This document shows, in pieces, positions 47,248 to 56,412 of a stretch of 64,000 bases of DNA. A program made the translations under genes and the position numbers. This DNA comes from an uncultured Pseudomonadota bacterium (GTDB lineage Bacteria > Pseudomonadota > Gammaproteobacteria > Methylococcales > Methylomonadaceae), in assembly GCA_903889445.1 (NCBI GenBank), contig CAISXF010000097.1, positions 1 to 64,000 on the forward strand, given 5' to 3'. The notes under the pieces were generated by a model. It was given only the letters and a program-made list of their open reading frames with translations, did not search any database and had not been told where the DNA came from. Within the stretch, counting starts at the first letter, position 1. Each line of letters starts with the position of its first letter.

Positions 47248-47641
47248 ACAACGCGGGTTTTCGTTATTGGAAATGCTGATTTCGTTTTCGATTTTGGCAG
47301 TGTCGTTGGGCATTTTATTAAAAATCTTTTCGAGCGGAATCACCACCGCGCAAGTCGCCGATAATTACACCACTGCCGCACAAATTGCGTCGAATTTAAT
47401 GGCGAAAACGGGCGTGGAAACGCCATTAAAAATCAGCGAAGTCATTGGCGTGGAAAACGAGTTTTATCATTGGCGCGTGCGCGTTAATCCGCAAACGTTT
47501 GTGTCACCAGAATTAGATTTTCGCGGTTTGCCGATTGATTTATTCAACGTCAATGTCCAAGTTTGGTGGGGCGACGACGATAAAACCGACGACCGAGTTT
47601 TAGAATTAAGCACGTTAAAATTGGCGGCAAAAGTTGAATAA
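47228..47641 (+). CDS. gspI: Type II secretion minor pseudopilin GspI
   Basis: A minor pseudopilin of the tip complex. Prepilin signal QRGFSLLEMLISFSILAVSL, followed by a conserved GspI pattern of N-terminal helix (AAQIASNLMAKTG) and beta-domain with WRVRVNPQTF and VWWGDD. Length 137. Overlaps gspH by 20 bp and gspJ by 8 bp. Confidence 0.92.
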   Translation: MSRSPNKQRGFSLLEMLISFSILAVSLGILLKIFSSGITTAQVADNYTTAAQIASNLMAKTGVETPLKISEVIGVENEFYHWRVRVNPQTFVSPELDFRGLPIDLFNVNVQVWWGDDDKTDDRVLELSTLKLAAKVE

Positions 47642-48302
47642 ATCGCACGGTTTTACACTCATTGAAGTGCTGATTGGGATGACATTATTGAGTTTGATGG
47701 TGGTTTTATTGTTTAGCAGTTTGACGATTGGCGCGAAAAGTTGGGAACAAGGCGAAAAGAAAATCGCCGATGTGAATGAAATCGCCGTCGTGCAACAATT
47801 TTTCAATCATCATCTCGCCCACGCTACGCCGCAATGGAACGATTTTGAACCCGAAAAAGATCGCCTATTTTCATTTCAAGGCAAAAAAGAAACGCTGCAA
47901 TTTGTCGCCGCTTTTCCAGCCAGTGCGGAACGCGCGGGTTTGCAATTATTTTTGTTGGAACTGAAAGAAAAAGACAAACAACGTTTTATCAGCGTCACGC
48001 TCACGCCTTTTTTTCCATTAGCCGAAGGCGCGGAATGGTTTCAAGACGACGTGGAATTAGTGCGTGGCGTACAGAATTTTGAATTAGCCTATTTTGGTTT
48101 GAATGACGAAACGGGCGAATTTGTGTGGCAAAGCGAATGGCTCAATAAAGAACAGCAGCCGCGATTAGTCAAAATTTTATTGGAACTCGACGACGGACGT
48201 TATTTGCCCGAAATGATTGTCGCGCTCAATGTCGATAGCCCCTACAGCAACGCCGATTTAGAAAGCGTACCGACCGAAGACGTTGAGGATGTTGCCCAAT
48301 GA
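47634..48302 (+). CDS. gspJ: Type II secretion minor pseudopilin GspJ
   Basis: Minor pseudopilin of 222 residues. The prepilin signal SHGFTLIEVLIGMTLLSLMV lies right at the N-terminus, so the only workable start is the TTG at 47634, which overlaps the end of gspI. The GspJ features include the long first helix (WEQGEKKIADVNEIAVVQQF) and the beta-rich C-domain ending with acidic residues (DLESVPTEDVEDVAQ). It overlaps gspK by 4 bp. Confidence 0.9.
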   Translation: MNKSHGFTLIEVLIGMTLLSLMVVLLFSSLTIGAKSWEQGEKKIADVNEIAVVQQFFNHHLAHATPQWNDFEPEKDRLFSFQGKKETLQFVAAFPASAERAGLQLFLLELKEKDKQRFISVTLTPFFPLAEGAEWFQDDVELVRGVQNFELAYFGLNDETGEFVWQSEWLNKEQQPRLVKILLELDDGRYLPEMIVALNVDSPYSNADLESVPTEDVEDVAQ

Positions 48303-49291
48303 AACAACGCGGCGTTGCGCTAATTTTGGTGTTGTGGGTGTTGAGCATTTTAATGTTGATGGCGGGCAGTTTTACCAAAACCATGCGGCGTGAATCGGCG
48401 GGCGTAATCACGATTAAAGCGAATGCGGAAGCGAATGCTCAAGCGCAAGCTGGAATTGCGTTGGCGCAAGCCATGATGTTACACGAAGACGAAACAAAAC
48501 GCTGGCGTGTCGATGGCAGTATTTACGAAATCGAAACCGAAAATGCCACGATGCGAATTCGGTTGCTTTCTGAAACGGGAAAAATCGATATTAACAGCGT
48601 AACTGCGCCGTTTTTGCATCAAGTATTTTTGCACGCGCCACTGGAAACGAAAGCGCAAATCGAGTTAGAAAATGCGATTTTGGATTGGCGTGACGACGAT
48701 GAAAATACACGTCCTTTTGGTGCTGAAAAACCCGAATATCACACCGCCAAATTAAATTACACGCCACGCAATAAACCGTTTCGTTCGTTGGAAGAGTTAC
48801 AAATGGTGCGCGGCATGACGATGAATGTATTTGCGTGGATGCAACCGATTTTCACGGTTTATGCGGCGGGACAAACCGAGGTGGAATTTAATTTAGCGAC
48901 TCGCGACGTGTTGAATGTGTTGCCTCAAATCGACACGAATTTATTAGAGGCGTATTTTTTAGCGCGGCAACAAGCGATTTTGAATCACGCGCCACTGCCA
49001 ACATTACCGCGCATTGAAAACGCTACGCAAGCGATGTCGCACGATGTTGAAGCGACTACCGAAGCGGAAACCGCGCCAGAAATTTCAGTCGTGACGGTGG
49101 TGGTTGAAGCGATTTTAGAGAATGATGCGCGAGCCGCTGTTCAAGTGGTGATGGAAAAAATCGACGGCGCAAACAATTTACCTTTTCAAATTTTAACGTG
49201 GCAAAATCAAACCGACGCGCCTTCACTTTTTTCTGAAACTATGAACGCATTTGTGGTAGCGCGTTATGTTGAATCGAATCAAAGACGGTAA
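48299..49291 (+). CDS. gspK: Type II secretion minor pseudopilin GspK
   Basis: The large tip pseudopilin. The signal MKQRGVALILVLWVLSILML has no Glu at +5, which is characteristic of GspK. The body contains LRLLSETGKIDINSV-type and ILDWRDDDENTRPFGAEKPE-type sequences (calcium-binding insert), YTPRNKPFRSLEELQMVRGM and a helical domain with NVLPQIDTNLLEAYFLARQQ. Length 330. Thirty-one nt later comes the TerD-vWA gene that separates it from gspL. Confidence 0.92.
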   Translation: MKQRGVALILVLWVLSILMLMAGSFTKTMRRESAGVITIKANAEANAQAQAGIALAQAMMLHEDETKRWRVDGSIYEIETENATMRIRLLSETGKIDINSVTAPFLHQVFLHAPLETKAQIELENAILDWRDDDENTRPFGAEKPEYHTAKLNYTPRNKPFRSLEELQMVRGMTMNVFAWMQPIFTVYAAGQTEVEFNLATRDVLNVLPQIDTNLLEAYFLARQQAILNHAPLPTLPRIENATQAMSHDVEATTEAETAPEISVVTVVVEAILENDARAAVQVVMEKIDGANNLPFQILTWQNQTDAPSLFSETMNAFVVARYVESNQRR

Positions 49292-49322
49292 TTTTTCAAA
49301 TTTATTTTTATAGGAACACACA

Positions 49323-50579
49323 ATGGAAATTAAACGTGGACAGCGGTTGCCGCTCGTCGATTTTTTACAAAATAGCTTATCGTTTCAAATTGAATTATCC
49401 ATTGTCGGCGTGCCGGTTGATTTTACCTGTTTTGGTTTGAATACTGATGGGAAGCTGTTGCGCGACGAATACATGACCTTTTTCAATCAACGGCAAACGC
49501 CTTGCCATGGTGTTTCAGTTTCTTTTGCTATCCATTCGGCAACGTTTTTATGTGATTTGAATAAATTACCTTCGACGATTGAAACATTAAGTTTTACGGC
49601 GGCGATTGATGGTGCAGAAACCATGAATCAAATAAAATCGGGATATTTGAAATTTTTAAGTAATGGTCGAGAAGTCGCCTGTTTCAAATTGAATAGCACC
49701 GATTTTGACAGTGAAAAATCGTTAATGCTCGGCGATATTTATCGCAAAAATGGAGCGTGGCGTTTTAATGCTGTCGGGCAAGGTTTTAATGGCGGATTAT
49801 TAAGTGCGTTGCTTAAACATTTTGGGGGTGAAGAAGAACCTGTATTACAGCCTAAAGTGCAATTATCCAAAGCACTTTCATTAGAAAAGAAACTCGAAAA
49901 AGAGGCTCCTCAACTTCTTAGTTTGGCAAAAAAACTGTCTGTCAGTTTAGAAAAGAAACAATTACAAAATGTGATTGCTCGCGTCGCGCTTGTCATGGAT
50001 GCTTCTGGTTCAATGAAAAAGTCATATCGCAATGGCACGGTTCAGTCCGTTATGGACAGAATCGTGATTATCGCGGCGCGTATGGATAATGACGAGACAT
50101 TGGAAACATGGTTTTATGCGACAACTCATGAAAAATTCCCTGATATTTCGATTGAAAATGTGGAGGGATATTTAAAAATGTGCATAGAAAATGGTTTATT
50201 TCCAACGGATAAAAGGCTAGGTGGACGCAACAATGAACCGCCTGTTATGCAAGAAATTTTTGAACGATATAAGTCATCAAAATTGCCCGTGTTGATAATT
50301 TTTATAACAGATGGTGGCATTTCTGAAACAAAAAAAATCAAACAAATTTTGATTGAATCCGCTGATTATCCCATCTTCTGGCAGTTTGTTGGTGTTGCAG
50401 GTTCGGGTTATGGCGTACTTCAAGAATTAGAGAAAATGAAAGGGCGAGCGGTTGATAATGCGGGGTTTTTCTCGGTTGATGATTTAGCCAACATTAAAGA
50501 CGAAGAACTTTATGACCGACTGTTAAGTGAATTCCCCATTTGGCTTAAAGAAGTTAATAAAAAAGTGATTGTCAGGTAA
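49323..50579 (+). CDS. TerD/von Willebrand A domain protein (TerF-like)
   Basis: A 418-residue cytoplasmic protein. The N-terminal 170 residues resemble TerD-type domains (QRLPLVDFLQNSLSFQIELS, GVPVDFTCFGLNTDGKLLRD, ending KLNSTDFDSEKSLMLGDIYR). The C-terminal part is a vWA domain with the metal-ion (MIDAS) motif VMDASGSM (Asp226), followed by IIFITDGGIS and FWQFVGVAGSGYGVL. This pair of domains defines TerF-like proteins associated with tellurite resistance and stress complexes. It has its own ribosome site (AGGAAC) and lies between gspK and gspL. A link to secretion is suggested by position only. Confidence 0.8.
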   Translation: MEIKRGQRLPLVDFLQNSLSFQIELSIVGVPVDFTCFGLNTDGKLLRDEYMTFFNQRQTPCHGVSVSFAIHSATFLCDLNKLPSTIETLSFTAAIDGAETMNQIKSGYLKFLSNGREVACFKLNSTDFDSEKSLMLGDIYRKNGAWRFNAVGQGFNGGLLSALLKHFGGEEEPVLQPKVQLSKALSLEKKLEKEAPQLLSLAKKLSVSLEKKQLQNVIARVALVMDASGSMKKSYRNGTVQSVMDRIVIIAARMDNDETLETWFYATTHEKFPDISIENVEGYLKMCIENGLFPTDKRLGGRNNEPPVMQEIFERYKSSKLPVLIIFITDGGISETKKIKQILIESADYPIFWQFVGVAGSGYGVLQELEKMKGRAVDNAGFFSVDDLANIKDEELYDRLLSEFPIWLKEVNKKVIVR

Positions 50580-50589
50580 TTCAACTTAA

Positions 50590-51807
50590 ATGAACCTAAA
50601 CAAAAACGTTAAAATCGAACTGAAACCATTTCTGCGTTGGTGGGGACGGGAATTGGCATTTTTAATTCCTGCAAAAATTCGGCAATTTTTCCATGCGCCA
50701 CACGGGGCAATTATTATTCGTCCAATCGGCGAACAATTTGAGCTGAATTATGAAATCAACGGGCAACAGGAATTTCTGAAGACGGTGGCGCGTGATACTT
50801 CTGGCGCAGAAACCGTTAAAAATTTAATTCTCAACGACCGTTTTAAAAATGCACTGTTCATTTTGCGTTTATCTCATCGCGAGGCTTTGAGCAAAACGTT
50901 GAATTTACCACTTGCCGCGCAAGCTAATGTGTCGCAAGTTGTCAGTTATGAATTGGATCGTTACAGCCCATTTAAAGCGGATCAAGTTTATTTTGCCACG
51001 CGCGTTGAACGTATCGATACCGAAGCCGCGCAACTGATTGTTCAATTATTACTCGCGCCCCGTCCGTTACTGGAAACGCTTTATGCCGATTGCAAAACGT
51101 TGGGAATGTCTTTGCACTATGTCGATGTTGAAAATTGCCCGAATGATTTGCAGCAATTGCATTCGACTTATAATCTTTTGCCCGCCCATTTGCAGCCGAA
51201 AATTGCCAACACACCACGCCGCATTATTGCTGGATTATTGACATTATTGGCGGTGCTAAGTGTGAGCAGTTTGGCGTTGCCGGTGTGGTTGGAATATCAA
51301 GCGGTGGAAGTCTTGCAAACCAAAATCGCCAAAATCGACAAAGACGTGAAAGCGGTCAAAACGTTGCAAGCCGACATGGATGCGTTGCGTGAGGAAAATC
51401 AGTTACTCATCAACGAAAAAATCGCCACACCCAACGTCGTTGCCATTCTCAACGAAATCAGTCGGTTAATGAAAGATGACAGCTGGTTGTCTTATTTACA
51501 ATACAGCGAAGGACAATTGCAATTGCAAGGTGAATCACCAACGGCATCTATTTTGCTTGCTGATTTGGAAGCGTCCGAGTATTTTGCCAAAGCCAATTTT
51601 GCCTCGCCGGTCACACAAGACAAAGCCAGCGGCATGGAACGGTTTCAAATCTCTGCTGAAATCACCAAACCGGCAAATATAACAGCTGAAAACAGTGACG
51701 CGGCGACCACCGAAACAACTGCCGAACCGACGAGCGAATCGAATCACGACACGCCAACGGAAACGACGGTTGAAGACGTAAATCCTGAAGCATCGATAAC
51801 CGAATAA
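50590..51807 (+). CDS. gspL: GspL-like type II secretion inner-membrane protein
   Basis: A 405-residue protein combining a PilM/GspL-like actin-fold cytoplasmic domain (APHGAIIIRPIGEQFELNYE, AANVSQVVSYELDRYSPF; about residues 30-200), one membrane helix (IIAGLLTLLAVLSVSSLALP, about 217-236), a coiled coil and a PilN/GspL periplasmic domain (VVAILNEISRLMKDDSWLSY). The C-terminal tail of about 60 residues is Thr/Glu-rich and disordered. In type II systems GspL recruits the ATPase GspE, which is not encoded here. Confidence 0.85.
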   Translation: MNLNKNVKIELKPFLRWWGRELAFLIPAKIRQFFHAPHGAIIIRPIGEQFELNYEINGQQEFLKTVARDTSGAETVKNLILNDRFKNALFILRLSHREALSKTLNLPLAAQANVSQVVSYELDRYSPFKADQVYFATRVERIDTEAAQLIVQLLLAPRPLLETLYADCKTLGMSLHYVDVENCPNDLQQLHSTYNLLPAHLQPKIANTPRRIIAGLLTLLAVLSVSSLALPVWLEYQAVEVLQTKIAKIDKDVKAVKTLQADMDALREENQLLINEKIATPNVVAILNEISRLMKDDSWLSYLQYSEGQLQLQGESPTASILLADLEASEYFAKANFASPVTQDKASGMERFQISAEITKPANITAENSDAATTETTAEPTSESNHDTPTETTVEDVNPEASITE

Positions 51808-51820
51808 GTGGCGATTGAAA

Positions 51821-52405
51821 ATGGTACTGAAGAATAATAAAAATGAACGGTGGCTCGCGGTGGGCTTATTGTTAGCAGTAATGAGTTTTATAAGTTTTGT
51901 CATTATTTTGCCGTTAATTAACCAAGGTTTGGCGTTGAATGACGAACGAAATACGCTAGGTTTTCGCCTTGAACAATACGAGCGAATTTTGGCGCGTAAA
52001 CAAAGCGTGATTGAGGAAATGGAAACCTTGAAAACACAATTTGCCGACCAAAATTATTTAAGCACACAAAATACCAGCGCGTTAGCGTCAGCAGAATTAC
52101 AGGAAATGATTAAACAAGCAATTGTGGAAGCAGGTGGGCAATTGAGCAGCACACAAGGTTTGCCGATTGTGACGAAAAATAATTTTAATCGGATTCCGAT
52201 TAACGTTCGCATGACTGGAAATAGCGAAGTGTTACGCGCGGTGTTGCACAAAATTGAAACCGCTACGCCACTGGTGGTAGTTGAGCAAATCGACATTCGC
52301 CCGATGCGCGGCGTGCGAAATAAAGTCACCCATCAAATTGATCCAAGTAATGAATTGAGCGTGAATTTTCAAGCCATTAGTTTTATGAAAAAACCTGTCG
52401 CATGA
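51821..52405 (+). CDS. gspM: GspM-like type II secretion inner-membrane protein
   Basis: A 194-residue bitopic protein with an N-terminal helix (RWLAVGLLLAVMSFISFVII), a coiled coil (EQYERILARKQSVIEEMETL) and a ferredoxin-like periplasmic domain (SSTQGLPIVTKNNFNRIPIN, VVVEQIDIRPMRGVR). The pattern fits GspM/PilO proteins that pair with GspL. The ATG at 51821 is preferred over a TTG at 51815. It overlaps the next gene by 4 bp. Confidence 0.87.
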   Translation: MVLKNNKNERWLAVGLLLAVMSFISFVIILPLINQGLALNDERNTLGFRLEQYERILARKQSVIEEMETLKTQFADQNYLSTQNTSALASAELQEMIKQAIVEAGGQLSSTQGLPIVTKNNFNRIPINVRMTGNSEVLRAVLHKIETATPLVVVEQIDIRPMRGVRNKVTHQIDPSNELSVNFQAISFMKKPVA

Positions 52406-53067
52406 ATCGTCCGACACTTTTTGTTTTGATTGTGCTGAATACGTTATTCGCGGGCGTGTTAGCGATGGAATGGATGTCAACCACTCACATTCCAGCCGCC
52501 ACAGAAACATCAGCGAAAACTATAAATTCCGAAGCCGACGAACTGCCGCCGAGTTTTGATTTAACCGAATCCAGCGAAGACAGTTACAGCGATTTAGTCG
52601 AGCGTCCGTTATTTATCAAAGGGCGCAAACCGGTGAATGAACCGGTACCAGAAAGCGTGCCGGTGGCGGCGGTGAAAAAAGTTGAGGTGTTTGTCTGGGA
52701 TTTGACCGGCATTTTCACTACGCCAAAAGGCATGACGGCGTTTTTTAGTCGCACCAATACGAAAGTGGCGAAAGATAATCATCGTAAAATACAATTAAGT
52801 GAAGATTTAGACGGTTGGAAAGTGAGCGAAATTCACACCGATCATGTAGTGTTGACGCAAACCGGCGAAAGTAAAACGTTACTATTACACAAAATTAAAC
52901 CGAAACTGCCCATTCCAGTGGCGATGATGGCGAATAATCGCGCAGTGCCTCCGCCACAAAGACAAGAAATGCAGTTAAATACACCGTCTGAAGCCGTGCA
53001 AAATGCGCCACAAAATCCCGAAACAGAATCGTCCACAGTAGAAGACGTGAACCCTGAAAATCCATAA
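52402..53067 (+). CDS. GspC/GspN-like type II secretion connector
   Basis: A 221-residue protein with one N-terminal membrane helix (LFVLIVLNTLFAGVLAMEW), the segment YSDLVERPLFIKGRKPV, and an HR-like beta domain (VWDLTGIFTTPKGMTAFFSR, GWKVSEIHTDHVVLTQTGES). Pro/Gln/Glu-rich tail. In Xanthomonas-like systems the protein XpsN takes the GspC place and links inner membrane and secretin, and this looks alike. A canonical gspC gene is absent. Confidence 0.75.
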   Translation: MNRPTLFVLIVLNTLFAGVLAMEWMSTTHIPAATETSAKTINSEADELPPSFDLTESSEDSYSDLVERPLFIKGRKPVNEPVPESVPVAAVKKVEVFVWDLTGIFTTPKGMTAFFSRTNTKVAKDNHRKIQLSEDLDGWKVSEIHTDHVVLTQTGESKTLLLHKIKPKLPIPVAMMANNRAVPPPQRQEMQLNTPSEAVQNAPQNPETESSTVEDVNPENP

Positions 53068-53091
53068 ATGCTAAAAAATACCTAAAGACAC

Positions 53092-55245
53092 ATGAACTCA
53101 ACTCCAAACACATTCGTTCTAGCCACTGCCATTTTCACTTGTTTGACGTTATCAAGCTGTGAATTATTGACCACGCAACGACCAAAATTACCGTTGAATC
53201 CATCCACGGCAATTGAACCGATTCCGCCAGCGCAAAATAAAGCAGCGTCGAATGACGCACCTAAACCAAAAAGTGAGTTATATCCCAGCTCGGATTATGC
53301 CACGGCGTTGCCAGCGGCGACCGAACAAGCCGCACAAAATGCCACAGGCAAAAAAGGCAAAGGCGAATTTAGTTTGAATTTCGACGACGCAGATTTAGGC
53401 GAAGTGGCGAAAGTGGTGTTGAGCGATATTTTGGGACAAAACTACGTTATTAGCCCGAAAGTGGTTGGAAAAGTCACGCTGCAAACCACGCACGCTTTGA
53501 GCAAAGAAGAATTATTGCCGACGTTGGAAATGGTGTTAAGCATGAATAATGCGGCGTTGGTCAAAGATGGCGATATTTATCACATCGAACCGTTGAACGA
53601 AGCGTTGTACAGCGCGAATTTTTCGTCGGGACACAACGGAAAATTCGGTTATCAAGTGCGCGTCATTCCGGTGAAAAACGTTGCCGTCGATAATATCGCG
53701 GATTTGATTAAACCCTTGCTGCATGAAAAAACGTTATTGAGTGTGGATAATCGCCGTAATTTATTAGTTGTTTCGGGGGCTGCGGATGAATTGGCGCGAA
53801 TTGTAGACATGGTGAATACGTTTGATATTGATGTGTTAAAAGGGCGTTCGTTTGCGTTATTTCCGTTGGCGCACGTCGATGCCGAAACGTTGATTAAAGA
53901 ATTGGACGAAGTATTTTATAAAAAAGCCAAAGGAGACGAAGGCGAATTTTTTCGTTTTATGCCGATTGAACGCATGAACGCTGTTCTCGCGATTACGCAC
54001 CAAGCGCGTTATTTAAAAGATATTGAACAATGGGTGATGCGATTGGATAGAGCGAATTCCACCACGGGCGGTGGTGTAAATGTTTACAAAGTGCAACACG
54101 TCGATGCAGTGGAATTGGCGAATACGATGAATGATATTTTTGGAAACGGTAGCGGTTCGTCAAAACGTGAAAAAGCTCCAAAATTAGCGAGTGGTAAAAA
54201 AGCCGGTGAATTGACCAATAAAACCGACACTAAAAAAACAACAACACAACGTTCTGGCACGGGCGGAACGGGCGATGCAAAAGTGTCGAACGTGGGCGAC
54301 GTGCGAATTATTGCCGACGAAGCAAATAATACCTTAATCATCGTAGCGACCGCACAAGAATACGAAGTGATTCGCCCGATTATCAACCAATTAGACGTGA
54401 TGCCATTGCAGGTTTTGGTCGATGCCACGATTGTTGAAGTGACGTTGACGGACTCGTTGAAATACGGTCTTCAATGGTATTTTAATCACGGTAACGGCGG
54501 CACCAACTCGGCTAATAGCAATGGATTAGGCGTGTTATCAACAGAAACGGTAGCCAGTACAGCGGTCACTGCTGCAAAAGGCGGATTTGGTTATTCCTTT
54601 TTGAGTAAATCCAACGACATTGGCGCGATTTTAAATGCTCAAGCCAGCAACAATAACGTCAATGTCATTTCATCGCCGTCGTTAATGGTGCTTAATAATC
54701 AGGAAGCCAGTATTCAAGTGGGTGAAGAAATTTCATTATCGACGGGAACGTTCGGAGTAGCGGGCATTACTGGCGGAATAAACACAGGTAGCACAACGCC
54801 TTTAACGCAAAATCAACAACGCAAAACAGGTGTAAAACTAAAAATCAAACCGCGTGTGAATGCCAATGGTTTAGTCACCATGGAAGTCACGCAAAGCGTC
54901 GAAGATGTCGCTGATAGTATCAAAAATGGTGAAGTAAATCCCCGAATTTCGACACGCGAAATTGACAGCACTATTGTCGTTCAAAGTGGTGAATCCATTG
55001 TTCTAGGCGGCTTGATTAAAGATAAAAATACAAAAGGAGAAGGTGGAATTCCGTTGTTGCACGAAATACCTGTTTTAGGACCATTGTTTGGTAATAAAAA
55101 CAAAGAAGGCAATAAAATAGAATTGGTCGTCTTAATTACGCCGCGCGTGGTAAAAAGTCGTCAAGATGCCGGATTGATTACCGACGAATTTAAACGTAAA
55201 TTAAGCGGTATTTACGAAGACGAAACCGTGGTTAATCCGCGATAA
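53092..55245 (+). CDS. gspD: Type II secretion secretin GspD
   Basis: The outer-membrane pore of the type II secretion system, 717 residues. The signal has a lipobox (LTLSSCELL), so this secretin is probably a lipoprotein. N0 (FSLNFDDADLGEVAKVVLSD) and N1-N3 domains (VIPVKNVAVDNIADLIKPLL, FALFPLAHVDAETLIKEL, VYKVQHVDAVELANTMNDIF) precede the barrel (LQVLVDATIVEVTLTDSLKY, VISSPSLMVLNNQEASIQVG, GESIVLGGLIKDKN). Between N3 repeats there is a Lys/Thr/Gly-rich linker. It closes the gsp run. Confidence 0.95.
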   Translation: MNSTPNTFVLATAIFTCLTLSSCELLTTQRPKLPLNPSTAIEPIPPAQNKAASNDAPKPKSELYPSSDYATALPAATEQAAQNATGKKGKGEFSLNFDDADLGEVAKVVLSDILGQNYVISPKVVGKVTLQTTHALSKEELLPTLEMVLSMNNAALVKDGDIYHIEPLNEALYSANFSSGHNGKFGYQVRVIPVKNVAVDNIADLIKPLLHEKTLLSVDNRRNLLVVSGAADELARIVDMVNTFDIDVLKGRSFALFPLAHVDAETLIKELDEVFYKKAKGDEGEFFRFMPIERMNAVLAITHQARYLKDIEQWVMRLDRANSTTGGGVNVYKVQHVDAVELANTMNDIFGNGSGSSKREKAPKLASGKKAGELTNKTDTKKTTTQRSGTGGTGDAKVSNVGDVRIIADEANNTLIIVATAQEYEVIRPIINQLDVMPLQVLVDATIVEVTLTDSLKYGLQWYFNHGNGGTNSANSNGLGVLSTETVASTAVTAAKGGFGYSFLSKSNDIGAILNAQASNNNVNVISSPSLMVLNNQEASIQVGEEISLSTGTFGVAGITGGINTGSTTPLTQNQQRKTGVKLKIKPRVNANGLVTMEVTQSVEDVADSIKNGEVNPRISTREIDSTIVVQSGESIVLGGLIKDKNTKGEGGIPLLHEIPVLGPLFGNKNKEGNKIELVVLITPRVVKSRQDAGLITDEFKRKLSGIYEDETVVNPR

Positions 55246-55297
55246 ACAAGACGGTTTAATACTGAAACCGTTAATTTTGAACTATTTGGAGTGATTT

Positions 55298-55801
55298 ATG
55301 CGTTTATTTATTCTGTTGTTTAGCTTGTTATTCATGTCCCCTTTCGCGCTTGCCGAAGAAGGCGGTGGCGAAGGCGAGGCAAAAAGTGACGTGAATGGAC
55401 CGTCTTATATGGAAATTACACCTAAGTTTGTTGTGAACTTATTGGAGCCAAGAAAATACTTATCGATTAACCTGCAACTGTTAATTGAAGGTGCGCCCAC
55501 GGCTGCCGCGATTAAAAAACACATGCCCGCGCTGAAACATGAATTGATTATGTTGTTTAGCGACCGCTCAATGGACAGTTTGCAAACGATGGAACAACGC
55601 GAAGCCTTGAGACAAGAAACGATTGACGTAATTCACAAAACGATTGATAAAGCCGAAGGCGTGCCAGATTCAGAAGAAGTCGCAGAGGCAGCTCCGGCTC
55701 CCGTTGTGGATGCTCATAAAAAAGTGAAGAAAAAAGATTACGCACATTTGCCAAGTGAAGGTTTTAAAGATGCTTTTTTCACCGAATTTTTAGTGCAATA
55801 A
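55298..55801 (+). CDS. FliL-like exported protein
   Basis: A 167-residue protein with a cleavable signal peptide (LFILLFSLLFMSPFALAEE) in place of the usual membrane anchor and a FliL-type core: SYMEITPKFVVNLLEPRKYL, SINLQLLIEG, LKHELIMLFSDRSMDSLQTM, QETIDVIHKTIDK. FliL normally sits beside the flagellar stator. No flagellar gene is in the window, and an insert rich in Ala/Glu/Pro and Lys (about residues 125-150) precedes the C-terminal VYFTEFLVQ-like strand. Strong GGAG ribosome site. Converges with the HIT gene, overlapping its end by 12 bp. Confidence 0.8.
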   Translation: MRLFILLFSLLFMSPFALAEEGGGEGEAKSDVNGPSYMEITPKFVVNLLEPRKYLSINLQLLIEGAPTAAAIKKHMPALKHELIMLFSDRSMDSLQTMEQREALRQETIDVIHKTIDKAEGVPDSEEVAEAAPAPVVDAHKKVKKKDYAHLPSEGFKDAFFTEFLVQ

Positions 55802-56203
55802 TTCTAGCGGCGTTAATCGCGCCAGAATTTGATTTCGCTGCTGTTCCGTATACGGAATAGCGGCAAATTTCCCCCATATCGGTGCCGACCAGGCTTTATC
55901 GGTTTGATAGCGCACCACATGATGCAGATGCAATTGCGGTACGACATTTCCAATCGCCGCGACATTCAATTTATCCGCATTAAAAATCACGGCTAATTTT
56001 TCTGCCAAATAACTGGATTCTCGAATCAAAGTTATTTGATCGGCAGTTTCCAGTTGATAAATCTCACGAATCTCATTTCGTTGCGGCACTAAAATAAACC
56101 ACGGAAATTGGCTGTCGTTCACGAGCAAAACTTGGCACAATTCAAATTTTCCAATCACAAAACAATCTTTTTGTAACTGTGGGTGAAGTTGGAAGTTAGG
56201 CAT
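55790..56203 (-). CDS. HIT-family nucleotide-binding hydrolase
   Basis: A 137-residue histidine-triad protein that hydrolyses nucleoside phosphoramidates or dinucleotides. The HIT motif is HLHHVVRY (about residues 94-101) preceded by LNVAAIGNVVPQ, and the early segment FPWFILVPQRNEIREIYQL is typical for the bacterial Hit group (COG0537-like). The frame extends to a GTG at 56212; the ATG at 56203 (MPNFQLHPQLQ) is preferred. Confidence 0.9.
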   Translation of the reverse strand: MPNFQLHPQLQKDCFVIGKFELCQVLLVNDSQFPWFILVPQRNEIREIYQLETADQITLIRESSYLAEKLAVIFNADKLNVAAIGNVVPQLHLHHVVRYQTDKAWSAPIWGKFAAIPYTEQQRNQILARLTPLELLH

Positions 56204-56316
56204 TAAAATCACTTTCTTTTGCTAGTTGTTCTTTGGGTTAGGTTAAAAAGTTTGGTTAATCCGCTAATTCATCTCGGCACAACGAAAGAATTTGTCATGT
56301 ACAAAGTAAAATCTTG

Positions 56317-56407
56317 CTCTTTTCCTGTAAAGTTGCTTTGGCAAAAACAACTTTACGGGAAATCTGGGCATACTTTTCAACTCAATGAAAAAGTCGAACA
56401 TCGCGTA
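56317..56407 (-). mobile_element. Solo insertion-sequence end (relic)
   Basis: Read on the minus strand, this segment starts TACGCGATGTTCGACTTTTT and is clearly homologous to 63604-63697, which precedes a broken transposase. It includes a hairpin (56324-56359; stem GTAAAGTTG / CAACTTTAC, 12-nt loop). It abuts the rlmE stop codon. A 74-codon plus-strand frame covering the region is not considered a gene. No transposase is left here. Confidence 0.68.
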
Positions 56408-56412
56408 AAATT

